This document shows, piece by piece, positions 38,901 to 50,690 of a stretch of DNA of 64,000 nucleotides (position 1 is the stretch's first letter; each line of letters opens with the position of its first letter). This DNA comes from Archilochus colubris. Its lineage: Eukaryota > Chordata > Aves > Apodiformes > Trochilidae. Made by a program: the position numbers and the translations under genes. The stretch lies in assembly GCA_023079485.1 (NCBI GenBank), contig CM041083.1:62625810-62689809 (forward strand), given 5' to 3'. The notes beneath the pieces were generated by a model that searched no databases, was not told the origin of the DNA, and worked only from the letters and a program-made list of their open reading frames with translations.

Positions 38901-39738
38901 TTGAGAGAACAGAAGAGAACAGCACTTTTTATCTGAAGGAATGAAGATTAAAAACTCAGTTTACACATCCAGAGTGACAGGAGAAGGGCAGATGCTAAGG
39001 CTAGCAGCTGGTGCTGCTCTGGGAGTGCCTGAGGCATTTTTCTGCCTGAGGGTTCTTCAGAGGTGTGGCTGTTTCAGCCCCCCAGCCAAAGCTACCTCAG
39101 AACAGAGAGGTATACTGGGCAGCCTTTACATCCCAGCTTTTCTACTCAGACAAGGCAAACATAGCTAAATGCTAGGAGAACTTCAGTCCTTATTTAACCT
39201 TCCTAAAATAAAGCCTAAGCAAGGGACAGTTGACTGGAGCACTTCCAATTCCCTGGAAAACTGAAACACAGAAAGCTCTTCTACAGAGGACATGCCAAAG
39301 GCACTTTGCTTCCAGCCCTCACCTCTCAGAAGAGCAGCACTATCCACTCCACTTCCTTTCACTGCTCAAGGAAGGCTCTGTTTTAGAGAGCCAAAAGAGG
39401 CAAGAAACAGGCACAGTTTTAGCTTCTACCTTGTCTACTCCAGGACAGGTCAATCCAGTCTGCAAATCACTGCCAGCAACACCCACTGTGAAACCTAAAT
39501 GAAGCAAATAGGACATCTCCAGCTAACTCCTCACTGACATTTGACTGAATCACATGAAATGCCACAACCACAGCTGGCACTACTCCATGCCCCTTGAGGG
39601 AAGCTGCACTGTAGCAGCAAGCAGAGTCAAAAATTAGCCTACTCTCTAGGCCAGGGAAGAAAAGCCTCCTCTTCTGAAAGAGGCCCCTGGGACAGCCCCA
39701 GGTGCTGTGCAACCACTCAATTTTTGAACCACACCATT

Positions 39739-40016
39739 AGGAGGGGGAAAGGAGAGGGGGAAAGGAGAGGGGGAAAAGGAGAGGGGGAAAAGGAGAGGGG
39801 GAAAAGGAGAGGGGGAAAAGGAGAGGGGGAAAAGGAGAGGGGGAAAAGGAGAGGGGGAAAAGGAGGAGGGGGAAAGGAGAGGGGGAAAGGAGAGGGGGAA
39901 AAGGAGAGGGGGAAAAGGAGAGGGGGAAAAGGAGAGGGGGAAAAGGAGAGGGGGAAAAGGAGAGGGGGAAAAGGAGAGGGGGAAAAGGAGAGGGGGAAAA
40001 GGAGAGGGGAAGGAAG
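39739..40016. repeat. Pure-purine minisatellite, about 20 units of 13-14 bp
   Basis: The plus strand contains only A and G for 278 bases. The unit is GGAGAGGGGGAAAA, with some 13-base copies lacking one A and one copy with GGAGGAGGGGG. I count nineteen runs of five G and a final run of four. Open reading frames across it on both strands are a by-product of composition. Confidence 0.95.
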
Positions 40017-40196
40017 CCATGTCACTACAACAGGACTCCTGTTCATCACTATAATAACAAATGACAGTGATCACTGCTGGATGAGGATTCAGTGTCCACT
40101 ATGTCAGCCAGCAACCTTTCTTCCTGGGCACAGCAACATGTGGTAGCCCTGTGGCCTTCTCACTGTTGGTTGATTCATTCTTTACTTTGAAAACAG

Positions 40197-40213
40197 AAAA
40201 AAAAAAAAAAAAA
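40197..40213. repeat. Poly-A run
   Basis: About 17 A residues in WASHC1 intron 1. Confidence 0.9.
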
Positions 40214-41396
40214 GAGTAAATGCATTTACCACAACAGCACCTGGGTTTCACTTGCGAACACTGACAACGTGGCTATGGTAACAAATGGTTACATTACCAA
40301 AGCCAGGAGATTAAAAGTGAGGAACATGCCCTTGTGCAACTTAGTAAAGGCAATCCATATGAAAACTGATTTGCCAGTACTTCAGGTAACAAACTGTGCT
40401 GATGCTCTGATGGACCAGAAGTTATGTTTTCTATACTCTGTGGTGTTGACTTAGCTGATAGCAGTACCTGGAGTTGCACACACACACTCCCAACTGCATA
40501 TTACATGCCACTACCTTTCTAGGTAAAATATTATGCAGATCACAACCCAGAGCCCTCTGATGCTCTATCCTGAGCACCTTTTCCTCTTTTTCACATCTCC
40601 CTTGAGGCTGCAGCATCTCCCTGTCCATCCCTACAGGGCACCCAACCACGGCAGGGAGCGGGCACCGCCCTTCCCGATCCCCAAAGCGGGATGGTGGCTT
40701 TCAGCATCCCATCCATCGTCGCCAACTTGAGACTGCCACACTCCATGCCACTCGGGGCATCCCAGCAGAATTCCCCAGCCTGGTTCATTCGGATCTCTGA
40801 GGCATCGCAAGGCAAGTGTAAACACCAAGACTTTCCAAGCCCGTTACCAGACCCGAAGCGGTCCGGTGTCACTCCCCTTTCACATCACCAGAAGGGTTTC
40901 CCCAGCGGCTGACAGGCCGCTGACCCCACACCGGCCCCTCGCAGGACGGGGACGACGCCTGCTGACCCACTCAGGATCCCCGGAACCCCGGCTCCCCGCC
41001 GCCCAACCCACCGAATCTGTTCCGCTCCACGCTGCGCCGCAGGAACACCGTAGGAACACCCCCGGTCCTCCACCGGCCCTCTCGGTGTTCCCGCGGGCCC
41101 CGGACAGTCCGTAACGCGGCCGCCCCACGACAGAACCGCGAAGGGGAAGGTGGCGAAGGGGGGTGCTAGGGCAGGGCTGGGCTGCGCTGGGTTGGAGGTC
41201 CCGATCCCGGTCCCGGTCCCGCCCCCCGCGGCCGCGCCGGGGACAGCGCGCGCTCCCCGCCGCGCCGCGCGCCCCTCACCTGCCGCGAGCCAGCCCCGCC
41301 CCTGCCGCGCCGATCAGGAAGCGGCGCTCTGCACCCGCTTCCGCCCTTACGGTTTCGTCACTCCCGCCCGGTTATCCCGGGGCGGGAACCGGGGCC

Positions 41397-41409
41397 GCGC
41401 ACGCGCGCG
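41397..41409. promoter_or_regulatory. NRF1-like site
   Basis: GCGCACGCGCGCG resembles the palindromic NRF1 site (GCGCNNGCGC class). It lies in the WASHC1 CpG island, about 50 bases from the YY1-like site. The prediction is by motif only. Confidence 0.45.
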
Positions 41410-41456
41410 ACGGGAGGTGTGGCGCGCGCCGTGTGTCGCTGCGGCGTCGGGGCGGC

Positions 41457-41467
41457 GCCGCCATCTT
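41457..41467 (-). promoter_or_regulatory. YY1-like site at the likely WASHC1 start
   Basis: Minus-strand AAGATGGCGGC is a full match to the YY1 consensus. It sits about 180 bases upstream of the exon 1 donor, in the direction of WASHC1 transcription. The ATG inside the motif begins a short upstream ORF. Confidence 0.6.
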
Positions 41468-41760
41468 GTGTGTCTGCGGCCTCCTGCTCTCTGCCCGCTG
41501 TCTCACGGCACCCATGGGCCCGCCGTGGCCTCGTTTGACTGCCCCGCCTGAGCCCCAGCACGACACCGCCGTCCTTTTCCGTGTGCCGCAGCCTCCGTGC
41601 CCCCGGAGGCTTGCCAGCCCGCCCGAGAGGCTGAGCGGCCGGAGCCCGTGATCTGAAAGCCCCGCCATGGGCCCCTGGCAGTCCAGGAACCTCACTGGAG
41701 CCCCTGGGAAGGTTTCCTGGGTGCCTCGCCGGGAGGCGATGGGTCTGCAGCACGTCCCCG

Positions 41761-44700
41761 GAGGGGGCTGCGCTGTCAGGGCACAGCAGCTGTGTGAGTG
41801 GGACCCCCCTGCAGAGACACGGGGTGTTGGCACAGCTCTCTGCCCTGTTCTGCAGAGTCTCGGTTGGAGAGAAAATGCTGCGTTTTGTGGTTTGGTTGGT
41901 TTGTTTGTTTGCTCGTTCAGCCCTGCTTCTGCTCCTGGCTGCTTTGCTGCTTCCACACACCTCATGCAGAGCAGCGAGAAGGGGGAACCTCTGACTCACA
42001 GACTTGTTTGTTTTCTCTCCAATGCTCGTGTTTAGAGTTTGTCAATATAAAAACTGACTTTCTAAAATAGAGAATACTGCCTGAATTTAAAAAACACGTT
42101 CTAGTTTGCCCTTGTATCCCTTTTATCCTCTCCCTTGTGCACGCACTTTGGCACCCACGTTATTCCAGAACAAACGTTTATGGAAAGTGACTTTTGGGAT
42201 TGCATCTGTAAATACTAAAACCACATTTTAAAGGGGTATGTGCTACGCATGACAGGTATTTGAATGCTCATCCACTTTAGGATCGAAAACAATTCCTCAA
42301 GACTTAAAACAGTTACAACTTGCCACTATTTGAATAGCAAATACCAGTTTTTGAATGCAGGCAGAGAACATTCGTGACTGATACGTAGCATTAAAAACGA
42401 TGCACGAGGGAAAAAATGAGGCAAACTTATTCAAACAGTGACTGCACTTGAAGGCATCAGGGCCTGCTCATGCATATTCAACTTGGAGAAAAAGGTAAAT
42501 CCACGGCATAAATTACCTGTCACAGATTCTTTGCTCAGTTCCTCCCCTTTGCAGTGATGAGCACTGACTGAAGCGGGGGAGCGAGGTGAGACCTGCTGCC
42601 AAGTGGCAAAGGAGATGAGGAGCCAGCAGGAGTTGGGTCCCTGTGTGGGAGCCTGCAGGAGGGGGGGGTGCAGGGCTTACCCTTGTGGTGTTGGAATGGT
42701 GAGACCCATCTGGATACAGAGCACAGGGTCACAAGGCCTGAGAGTTCAGGATCAGGATGAGAGCTACTGAAACTCTGTAAGGGAAGAAGGTTATGAGGAA
42801 TGGAAGATCTTGCCAAAACCTGAAAGCAGGCAAAAAAGCAGATCTAGCAGAGTCTGAGCAAGGAGTGTGTGTGTGTGGGTGTCAGGACCTGTCAGAAACA
42901 AAATAGGGAAGCGGATGTAAGAAGCAACAATCCAATCTATTCTGATCCATTTTTATTTATATACTGCTGACGGAAAGCCCTCCGAATGCTTTCTGTTGCT
43001 TGGATGAAGATCCAATTCTATGCATGCATGAAATTCAAGAGAAAGCAAGAGGTGGTGGCAGACTGACGCAGCCCCTTCCCATGCCCCCCTCCCAGCCACC
43101 CTGAGGATGAGGAACCAGCAGGTTTGCAAAATCCGTCAGTACAAGGCTGAAAGGGAGCTAATATGGAAAGAAAAGGAATACAGGGAGTCTTAGGCTGGGC
43201 CAGCATAGAGGTGAGGGAGCAGCAGGGACACAGTGAGCCCCATGTGCAAAGTGATGTCAGGGTAGCAGTGGACTGGAGGAAGTTCCAGAAAGATGCTGGT
43301 GGTGGGTGAGAGGCTGTAAAATGTAGCAAAATTGTGTTACCTTGTCAAAGGTGCCTCGGTGCTGACCTATCTAATTGGGCACAAGTAGGTGTTTAATAAC
43401 AGCACAGAAAGAGTCTGGAGGCAAACCAGGAGGGCAGCTGCTTAACACAGTGTTTTTAATTCAACTGCAGAAGCAATCCTCTCCAGCCGGCTTGAGTGTC
43501 TCAGCCCACACAACTGGTTGGCAAAGACCAAGCCACACCACTCCCAGCCAGTGGAATAATGGACACAATTTATTCACTCACCAGAACGATGTTTACTGGT
43601 TACATTTCACAGCCTTTCACCGGCTCATTTTCAGAGGTCCTGAGGACAGGATCCTCTTATTGAAGCAGGGAGACGACTGGCACCTACAGCACTCTGCTTC
43701 TGCTTTGCATTAGCGAGTTCCAGCCAACAAAACCAAAACCATGCACAGTATTTTACTCCTGTAGCAAAAGGAGCTCTAATACCCACAGCTGCCCAAGCAC
43801 AGGAAGATTAAGACTGAGGTCTTTCATGCCACGCAGTCAGTCAGACATTTTTTCACAGGGTGCCAAAAAGGAGCGCCCCGTGTTGTGCCAAGCTGTGCAT
43901 GACAGCATGGCAGAGGCTTTGCAGTTAGGAAATGCACCAACTGCTGGGATGGAAAATGCCTTCTGGCTTTTCCAGAGCCTTTGCCGAAGCTGATACCATC
44001 GAGAAACATTGGCTGGGGGAGGGGGGATGCAGAGAGTTCCTGTTTATGCATGGTGGCACTGCCACTTTCCATCTCGTTCTGCAGTGGCCATGAGACTGAC
44101 TTGGACCTCCCTCAGACAGAACCTGTGTTTTTCCCTTGGCCTGATGAATAAATGAAGCCAGATGTTTCTACCAGTCTACACTCTGGCTCTGCAGAGGCTT
44201 TGCACGCTCTGCTTTGCTGTCATTTGCAGGCACAATCCTCACTGTGTGCAACTGGCTGATCCGGAGCAGCTCAGGGCACATCAGGTTTTTTGTGCTTTTG
44301 CATGCCACTCTCTAGCTGTCTAGAGTGCTTATTCTGTCTGTTAGCTTTTCCATCTCTGCAATATTCAAGTGCTTCCACCGTGTCCAGAACTCTTGCATAA
44401 AGACTTTTTTTTTTTCCTGTAGGATAGGCTCATTGCAATTATCTATACACAAACTGATCACTCATCTGTTGTTTTGTGTTCATTTGTGTCATAGCCACAA
44501 ATTACTGTGCAAAAACCAACTCTTTTAGATTCACATTATATTTGAACTCATTTTCACTTGCCTGAAACTGCATTTTCCCCCTAGAGTGCTTTTGCTTAAG
44601 TAAAAAAAAAAAAAAAAAAAAAAGCAAAGCAACAAATCCAACCTTCAAAACATTAAATTAATTTGCTCTTTCTCTTACTGCAGTACCTTTTACTGAGCAA

Positions 44701-47700
44701 AGTCACCTTGGGCAACTAATTAGAGTCTCACTTTTCTCAGTAGAAAAATGGAAACAATACTATTTTTCCATCCTCGATATCTTTAGGATGGAAAATGTTG
44801 CTACTTATTATTTATTATAATGTTTTACACCAGAATTTAATAACATAAAGCTCAGAACCTGAAGGGAAAATATAAAAACTGGAGGTGAGGAGAATACAGA
44901 ATGCTCTTGTGGCTGTGTCTTTTGAAGAGGCTGGAAATTCCTTGTTGTCTGTTGAATAGCATTTGTCAAACACTCAGGCAGAGCTGGCTGAGTCGCTTTT
45001 GCACAAGGTCAAGAGAGAGCCAGAAAACAGATCAGATCTCACTTCAGACTTCCCCCTCGTTCTGCAGTTTTTCAGATCTGAGAAATGTTTTGTTATAGCA
45101 GTTTGATGAAGGATTGAGCTCACCTAACATTTAGAACTGTTTGGACCTCAGGTTTTGCTTCAGGTCTGACTCGAATGTTTTGTTTGTAGCATTGCCTTAG
45201 AAGAACAGCCAGGATCCTCCTTGAACATCTGTCCCTTGTTCTCTGTCTGGTGACAATCAGCACTCTGCATGCAGGCTAACAACCAGTATCTGCTCACAGG
45301 ATGTTGAAAGTAGACACAACTAAACAATGTTCTGTCATTTGGGAGACAAAAGTAATATGCTAGGAACTCTCTTTTTCCCTCCCCTAGATCTGTATGTACT
45401 CTAAGCATAACATTGATTATCTGCATTACCTCTGTTAGGGGAATAAGATAGGGCCAACCACAGCCACCTGTCCTTCCCTACAAGCTTTCATCTGATTCAG
45501 ACTTATGAAGAGAACAAACTTTACCCACACACTCCCCCAAACATGTGGCCTTCTTTTTCCCCTAGTAATGGGGTGTTGAGGTAAGATAGAGTGAAGGGGA
45601 ACAGATCAGAGCCTGAAGGTGACAGAAGCACCATACCTGTTACCTTTTGCCTTTTCCTCTGCTGCTGTTGTCAAATTCTCCTCCTCAGCCCCTTCTGCTT
45701 CTACACTTCCTTCCTTATCAGCCAAGCCTCCTCTTCAGCCTTGGACTCCCAGCTTTAAATATCATTTGCCACCAACACCTTATTTATTTATTTTTCACAA
45801 GTGTCAGAGCCCCTCTGGCATCCCCAGCCTGCAGTGCCCATCACACTGTCAGATCCCCAGGGCACAGCACGCTGCAGTGTTACCTGTAGGGCTCCTCGGG
45901 CTGCTTCTCAGACAGTGCTGCCAAGAAATACCACGTGCTTAACAATGATAATGCAAATTCTTCAGTGCACAGGTGAGTATTGAATGACCCATGTATTAGT
46001 AGGTTAAAATGGTACCTTTTTGTACAGCCACATGGAACCAGCATCTGGTACTGAAGCACCTTGAGCTGGTCTGTAAGGGAAGGCTGAATTGCAGAGGTTC
46101 TAAGTGTTGCTGAAAAAGACTCAGCTAGGAATTCCAAAATGTGATTTTCAGCATCGCATCCACAGAGTTCTGCAAACTCACAAGAATTGCCTTTGTTCAC
46201 TTAAAAAGAAAACAATATTGTGTTTTTATGGAATAATGATACAGATGAAGGAAAAAAGGTGGCAAAACCAGACAAGAGAGCAGGAACTCCCCGGAGTGGA
46301 GCACAGGAGTGTTTCAGGCACGTTCTTTTCTCTGTGACTCTTTTCCCTATCCCCTCAGCACCCCCAACTCTGAGAGTCCTGAGCACAGCTGACCTTACTG
46401 AACACGTGAGATCTGACAGGAGCACAGCACACAGCAGTACGGCTCCAGGCTACTGCTTTTATTTCTGTAAGCCTGTATTCCTAAGAGCATGGTAACCAGA
46501 GTTAGGGATCAAATCCATGCTTCTTGCATAACTCCATAGAGTATTCCCCCTTGGCTGCCTGGCAAGAGATCAAACATCCCTCATCAGGCCTTAAAAAAAA
46601 AAAATAATAAAGGGAGAAATATTACAAAGGGCTATGCCCACATGAGAAAAGCAACAAGTATTCTAACATGTCAATTTAACCATGCTCCTAGCTGGCACAA
46701 ATTACTTTTCTTTAATTTTAAAGTCAACACATACAAGACTCACAGAATCTGCAGCACTCTCAGACATCCAGCTTTTGGCTGAGCCATCCCAGTTACCATT
46801 GTGTATTTTAAAAAACCCTCAGCTTGCCAACCCTTCTCTACTTTGTTTAAGATCTGAACCCCATTGCTGAGTCACTCTTTTCATTGCTTTAAGGATTTTA
46901 GGAATTGTCACACAGTAACTGATCCCTCTAGGTCAGTTGAAGAGGCTGAAGGAGCCAGCTACAAGGACTGGTTACCCTGTTAGCAAGTCATCATTAATGT
47001 AATTCTTCTGTTGATTGTGACCACCTCCATTAAGTGCCTGCTAAGTATTAGACCTTGTTTCCCCCCAAAAAATCTCAGTATTCTGCTGAAAATTCACTGC
47101 TTTCAGTGCTTTCAACATGCTTTTTTCTTGTGGTTTGTTTTGGTTTGTTTGTGGTTTTTTTGTTTGTTTGCATTGGGGTTTTTTTGTGTTTGTTTTTTCT
47201 TCTGGACTTTTAATTCATATAGGAAAAAATATAGATGGAATTTTCGAGAACATTTCTTCCTTTTTCAAAAATAGCTCTTTTAAAAATTCATGTTTTTCAA
47301 ATCACTTATATTTAAACTGGGAACTTTTAATAGTATTGTATCAGTTTCCTACATTAGCTTCAATGTTTTAAAATGCACATTTTAATTCTTCAAGACATAA
47401 GCCATTGCTGGATGCAAATTAGGGGATTTCTGAATATATCTGAAAAGTTAATGAAAAGAGAACCATGAAAAGAGATGCAAGACCCTACATTAAAGATTAG
47501 AGTTAAACAGAACTGGAGAGAAAGCTGTTCTATTAAAAGCCTACTGAAAATATTAGTGTTTATTAAGAACCTTCTGACAAATGTGTGTATAAATAGTGAC
47601 AGCAGGACACTTAATACCTTTCAGGACAGTCTGTTTCCAAACAGAATAATGAGCAGTAAAAGAAAAAAAAAAAGCTTTCATGAAATAATTAATTTTAATT

Positions 47701-49205
47701 ATTGTCACCATTACGACTCAGTCCTGTACCATTTAATTGTACTTTTGACATTGTCTCCTAGAAACACATCTCAGGAAATTAAGTAATCTGTGGTAAAGAA
47801 AAACTGCACTGAAAAAATGTCTTTAATAAAAACTTGTTCCTGCAGAGTTAGTTCCAAATTGGAATTTTTTTTCATCTTTTCAAATATAAAATCTAAATCA
47901 CAGAAATCAATATTCCCTGCGAATGAGACTCACCCCTGTGAGAAGTTCATCCAAACTCTTTGCTGTCACTTGCAAGCTCTTATTTTAAGATTTCAGTGGG
48001 TGTTCAAATGGCTGGGTATTGTAAATAATAGATTATTTGATTAAGTTGTTGAACCAAAAAATTAAATTCTCTTTTTTTCTGCAGTCAACCCCAAACCACT
48101 GTTTTCTGTTTATTTGGTAAATAATAAAAACTCTATAGTTTCAGGGTAAGTTATCTGCTATTTGTTTAGTTAGGACCAACTTTAGCTCTGCCATCTTTTT
48201 CCAGGTATACAAAATAAAACCAAAGAACTGTATTCACAGAAAAGCCTAGACATTACCTTTAGAGGTGTTTTTCCAATTTCTACTCATCTGTAAAAGTAAA
48301 TATAGTAAAAACTTGAAATTCTTACCTCGTTTTTTCTTTCTGAATGAGCAGTTATACCTCTTCCAACTACCTGTTGCAACTGCATGTTAAACATTTCCAT
48401 TATTACTCTTGCATTTCAATCTTTCAGATGCTTTCTATTGCTGTTAAATATTCAAATGAAGTTACTTCATTTCAAAGCTTACCGTATCAGGCTATTGTAA
48501 TTCCTTTGTGCTGCAGGCCACATTTCTTGGTGGTCCTTAAAATTATGCCATATTAAATGCTTTGTAATAACTGTGTACCAAGGTGCCATGTTAATTTCAC
48601 AAGATTTTTTCCCTCTAGAAACATGAATATATTTTGCATTTGTATTGGAACATCAGGTCCCTACTTAATTCTAAGACTGACAGATAAAATCTTTCTTTTC
48701 ATTTACAAAGCAGTAGTATATATATCTCCCACTTCAGACTTTATAACTCCTTCCTCCATTTTACAGACATGTGAAAAGGCAAAAATAATACTGTGCAACC
48801 CAACACCCATTTTAGCAGTACCTTTGTCATTGCTTCATATTGAAACCAGTGCAGTTATTTAATAAGTATTTCTAAGCATACTTCTATGTGCTAGCTAAAC
48901 TGAATAGCTCAGTCTTTTAAAAAATACAAAGGTTGTGCATCAATAACTTTTCCAGATTTTAATTTTTTCCCCTGTTCTTGGGAGAAGAAAAAGAACTTAG
49001 AACACCAACACCACCCCCCAAAACCAAACCAAAACAAACCCCAAAACAACTAACCAAACAGCCCTCACAAGTCTGGGGAGTTTCATACAAACCTAGCGAG
49101 CAGGAAGCAGGTGCACCTTATGCTCCAGTATTTAAAGCCTCTTCCCTGAGAAATGGGTTCTGTTTGTGCACCCCTGTAGCCTGTGACAGCATCCAGTTGT
49201 GGTTC
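41761..49205. other. Intergenic DNA beside the WASHC1 promoter
   Basis: About 7.4 kb with no gene I recognise. It includes a run of eight G (42661-42668), a poly-A run (44602-44623), short T/G-rich stretches (47140-47200) and only short, unsupported ORFs. The first few hundred bases could hold a divergent non-coding transcript from the CpG island, which I cannot verify. Confidence 0.7.
44602..44623. repeat. Poly-A run
   Basis: About 22 A residues, with no retrocopy recognised upstream of it. Confidence 0.9.
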
Positions 49206-49401
49206 ATATCATAGAATCATAGAATCCTAGGGGTTAGAAGGGACCTCGAAAGATCATCTAGTCCAACCCCCCCTGCCAGAGCAGGGCCACCTAGAGTACA
49301 TCGTGCAGGAACGTGTCCAAGCGGGTTTTGAATGTCTCCAGTGAAGGAGACTCCACGACCCTCCTGGGCAGCCTGTTCCAGGGCTCTGTCACCCTTACAG
49401 T
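49206..49401 (-). mobile_element. CR1 LINE fragment, 3' end
   Basis: The plus strand shows two ATCATAGA repeats, then GGTTAGAAGGGACCTCGAAA, GATCATCTAGTCCAAC and CCTGGGCAGCCTGTTCCAGG. These are landmarks of a reverse-complemented avian CR1 tail. Low divergence from the usual pattern suggests a fairly recent copy. It breaks off at about 49,401. Confidence 0.9.
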
Positions 49402-49862
49402 TCATATGAGCATCCTGACCAAGATCTGCTGGACAGAAGGATGACAGCTGCATGATGGGGAAGGGCTCACCTCTGTCCTTATCACCTTATGACTTCACCT
49501 ACAACATCCAAACAATGCATTTTAAAATGCATCAAAAATAAGTATTTTGTCATTCTAGAATGCTTTCGTCATTGTTTTTAATGCCCCAAACGCCCAGTGA
49601 ATGCATCTCAAATTCACAAATAATTTTGCATTGACTGAATGTTTTATTCTGGCAAATAAACAATTTATGACAAACAATTCACTGCATCCATTACAACATG
49701 GCCTTTGGTAGTAAGTGAGCACATCCACTAAAAAAAGACAGAAACCAAGAATTTAAGACAGGACCACAGCCAAGCTTCTAACCTCTCAGAGCAGGCTGAA
49801 CTTCAATCAAAAAGAAAAGACTTTCCTCAAATCTATGTGTATCATGAATATGCCCCTGAATT
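49402..49862. other. Intergenic spacer between two CR1 copies
   Basis: About 460 bases of AT-rich DNA, with no feature recognised. Confidence 0.7.
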
Positions 49863-50690
49863 TCACAGAATCATCAAAGAATCATAGAATGGTTTGGGTT
49901 GGAAGAGACCTTAAAGATCATCTAGTTCCACCCTCCTGTCATGGACTGGGACACCTCCCACTGGAACAGGTTGCCCCAAGCCCCTTCCAGCCTGGCCTTG
50001 AACACTTTCAGGGATGGGGTATCCACAACTTCTCTGAGCAACATTTCTGCCTAATGTCCAACCTAAATCCACCCTCTTCCAGTTTAAAGGCATTATCCCT
50101 TGTCTTACCACTACATGCCCTTCTAATAAGTCCCTCCCCAGATTCCCTGTAGCCCCTTTAGGTACTGGAAGGCCACTATAAGGTTTCCATGGAGCCTCCT
50201 CTTCTTCAGGCTGAACAATCCCAAACTCTCTCAGCCTTCCTTCATAGGAGAGCTGTTCCAGACATCTGATCATCTTCATGGCCCTCCTTTGGACTCATTG
50301 CAAGATCTCCATGTCCTTCTCATGTTGGGGGCCCTGGAACTGGACACAGCACTCCAGGTGGGGTCTTCAGAGTAGAGGGGGAAAATCACCTTCCTTGACC
50401 TGCTGGCCATGCTGCTTTTGATGCAGGCTGGGACACAGTTGTCTTTCTGGGCTGCAGGTGCACATTGCTGTTGCATGTTGAGCTTTTCATCAGCCAACAC
50501 CTCCAAGTCCTTTTTCTCAGGGCTGCTCTTGATCAATTTTCCACCCAGCCTGGGACTGTGCTTGGGATTGCCTGGAACCAGGTGCAGGACATTGCACTTG
50601 GCCTCATTGAACTTCATGAGGTTGACAAGGGCACCTCTCTACCTTGTCAAGGCTTGAATTTCCTATTGAATGCAGAGAGCCAAGGCTGAG
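49863..50690 (-). mobile_element. CR1 LINE, 5'-truncated, with the end of its reverse-transcriptase ORF
   Basis: The longest CR1 copy here. On the plus strand it begins AGAATCATCAAAGAATCATA, followed by GGTTTGGGTTGGAAGAGACC and the full succession of CR1 3' landmarks. On the minus strand 50617-50276 encodes MKFNEAKCNVLHLVPGNPKH and further residues of the CR1 ORF2 carboxy-terminal region before frame-breaking changes. It lacks the endonuclease and most of the reverse transcriptase, so it is a dead copy. Confidence 0.92.

Larger units (their letters stand above)
29020..41279 (-). other. WASHC1: WASHC1 intron 1, 12.3 kb
   Basis: From the GTGAGG donor at 41279 to the TTTAG acceptor at 29020. 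It contains a G/T-rich low-complexity stretch (about 30640-30710), a short CR1 tail (32930-32977), a purine minisatellite (39739-40016), a poly-A run (40197-40213) and, at its 5' end, part of the CpG island. No other exon is recognised. Confidence 0.75.
41280..41470 (-). other. WASHC1: WASHC1 exon 1, non-coding 5' leader (upper limit inferred)
   Basis: The first coding exon has only five bases of leader behind an acceptor, so an upstream non-coding exon is needed. Inside the CpG island the minus strand shows a strong donor, GCAG|GTGAGG, with the exon ending at 41280. The start is not visible. I place it near 41,470 because a YY1-like site, often found just downstream of the start in TATA-less promoters, lies at 41457-41467. 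The leader would hold one ATG, in strong context, opening a 30-codon ORF. Confidence 0.6.
40640..41760. promoter_or_regulatory. WASHC1: CpG island promoter of WASHC1
   Basis: The stretch is rich in G, C and CpG, in sharp contrast to AT-richer flanks, and overlaps the inferred first exon. I see an NRF1-like core GCGCACGCGCGCG (41397-41409), a YY1-like site that reads AAGATGGCGGC on the minus strand (41457-41467), an ETS core CTTCCG (41338-41343) and a GC box CCCCGCCCC (41294-41302). No TATA box is evident. This is the usual make-up of a housekeeping promoter with dispersed starts. The limits are estimated by eye. Confidence 0.85.

Noticed and set aside
39646..40146. Low-complexity ORFs of 110-142 codons through the minisatellite
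   Set aside because: A stop-free repeat gives open frames on both strands; the repeat unit length is not a multiple of three, and no coding signal exists outside it.
41163..41999. Several 100-210 codon ORFs on both strands in the WASHC1 CpG island
   Set aside because: They overlap one another in different frames, have Arg/Pro/Ala-rich composition typical of CpG islands, and show no recognisable domain.
50276..50617. 113-codon minus-strand ORF as a possible host gene
   Set aside because: It is the remnant of CR1 ORF2 and is reported as part of the mobile element.
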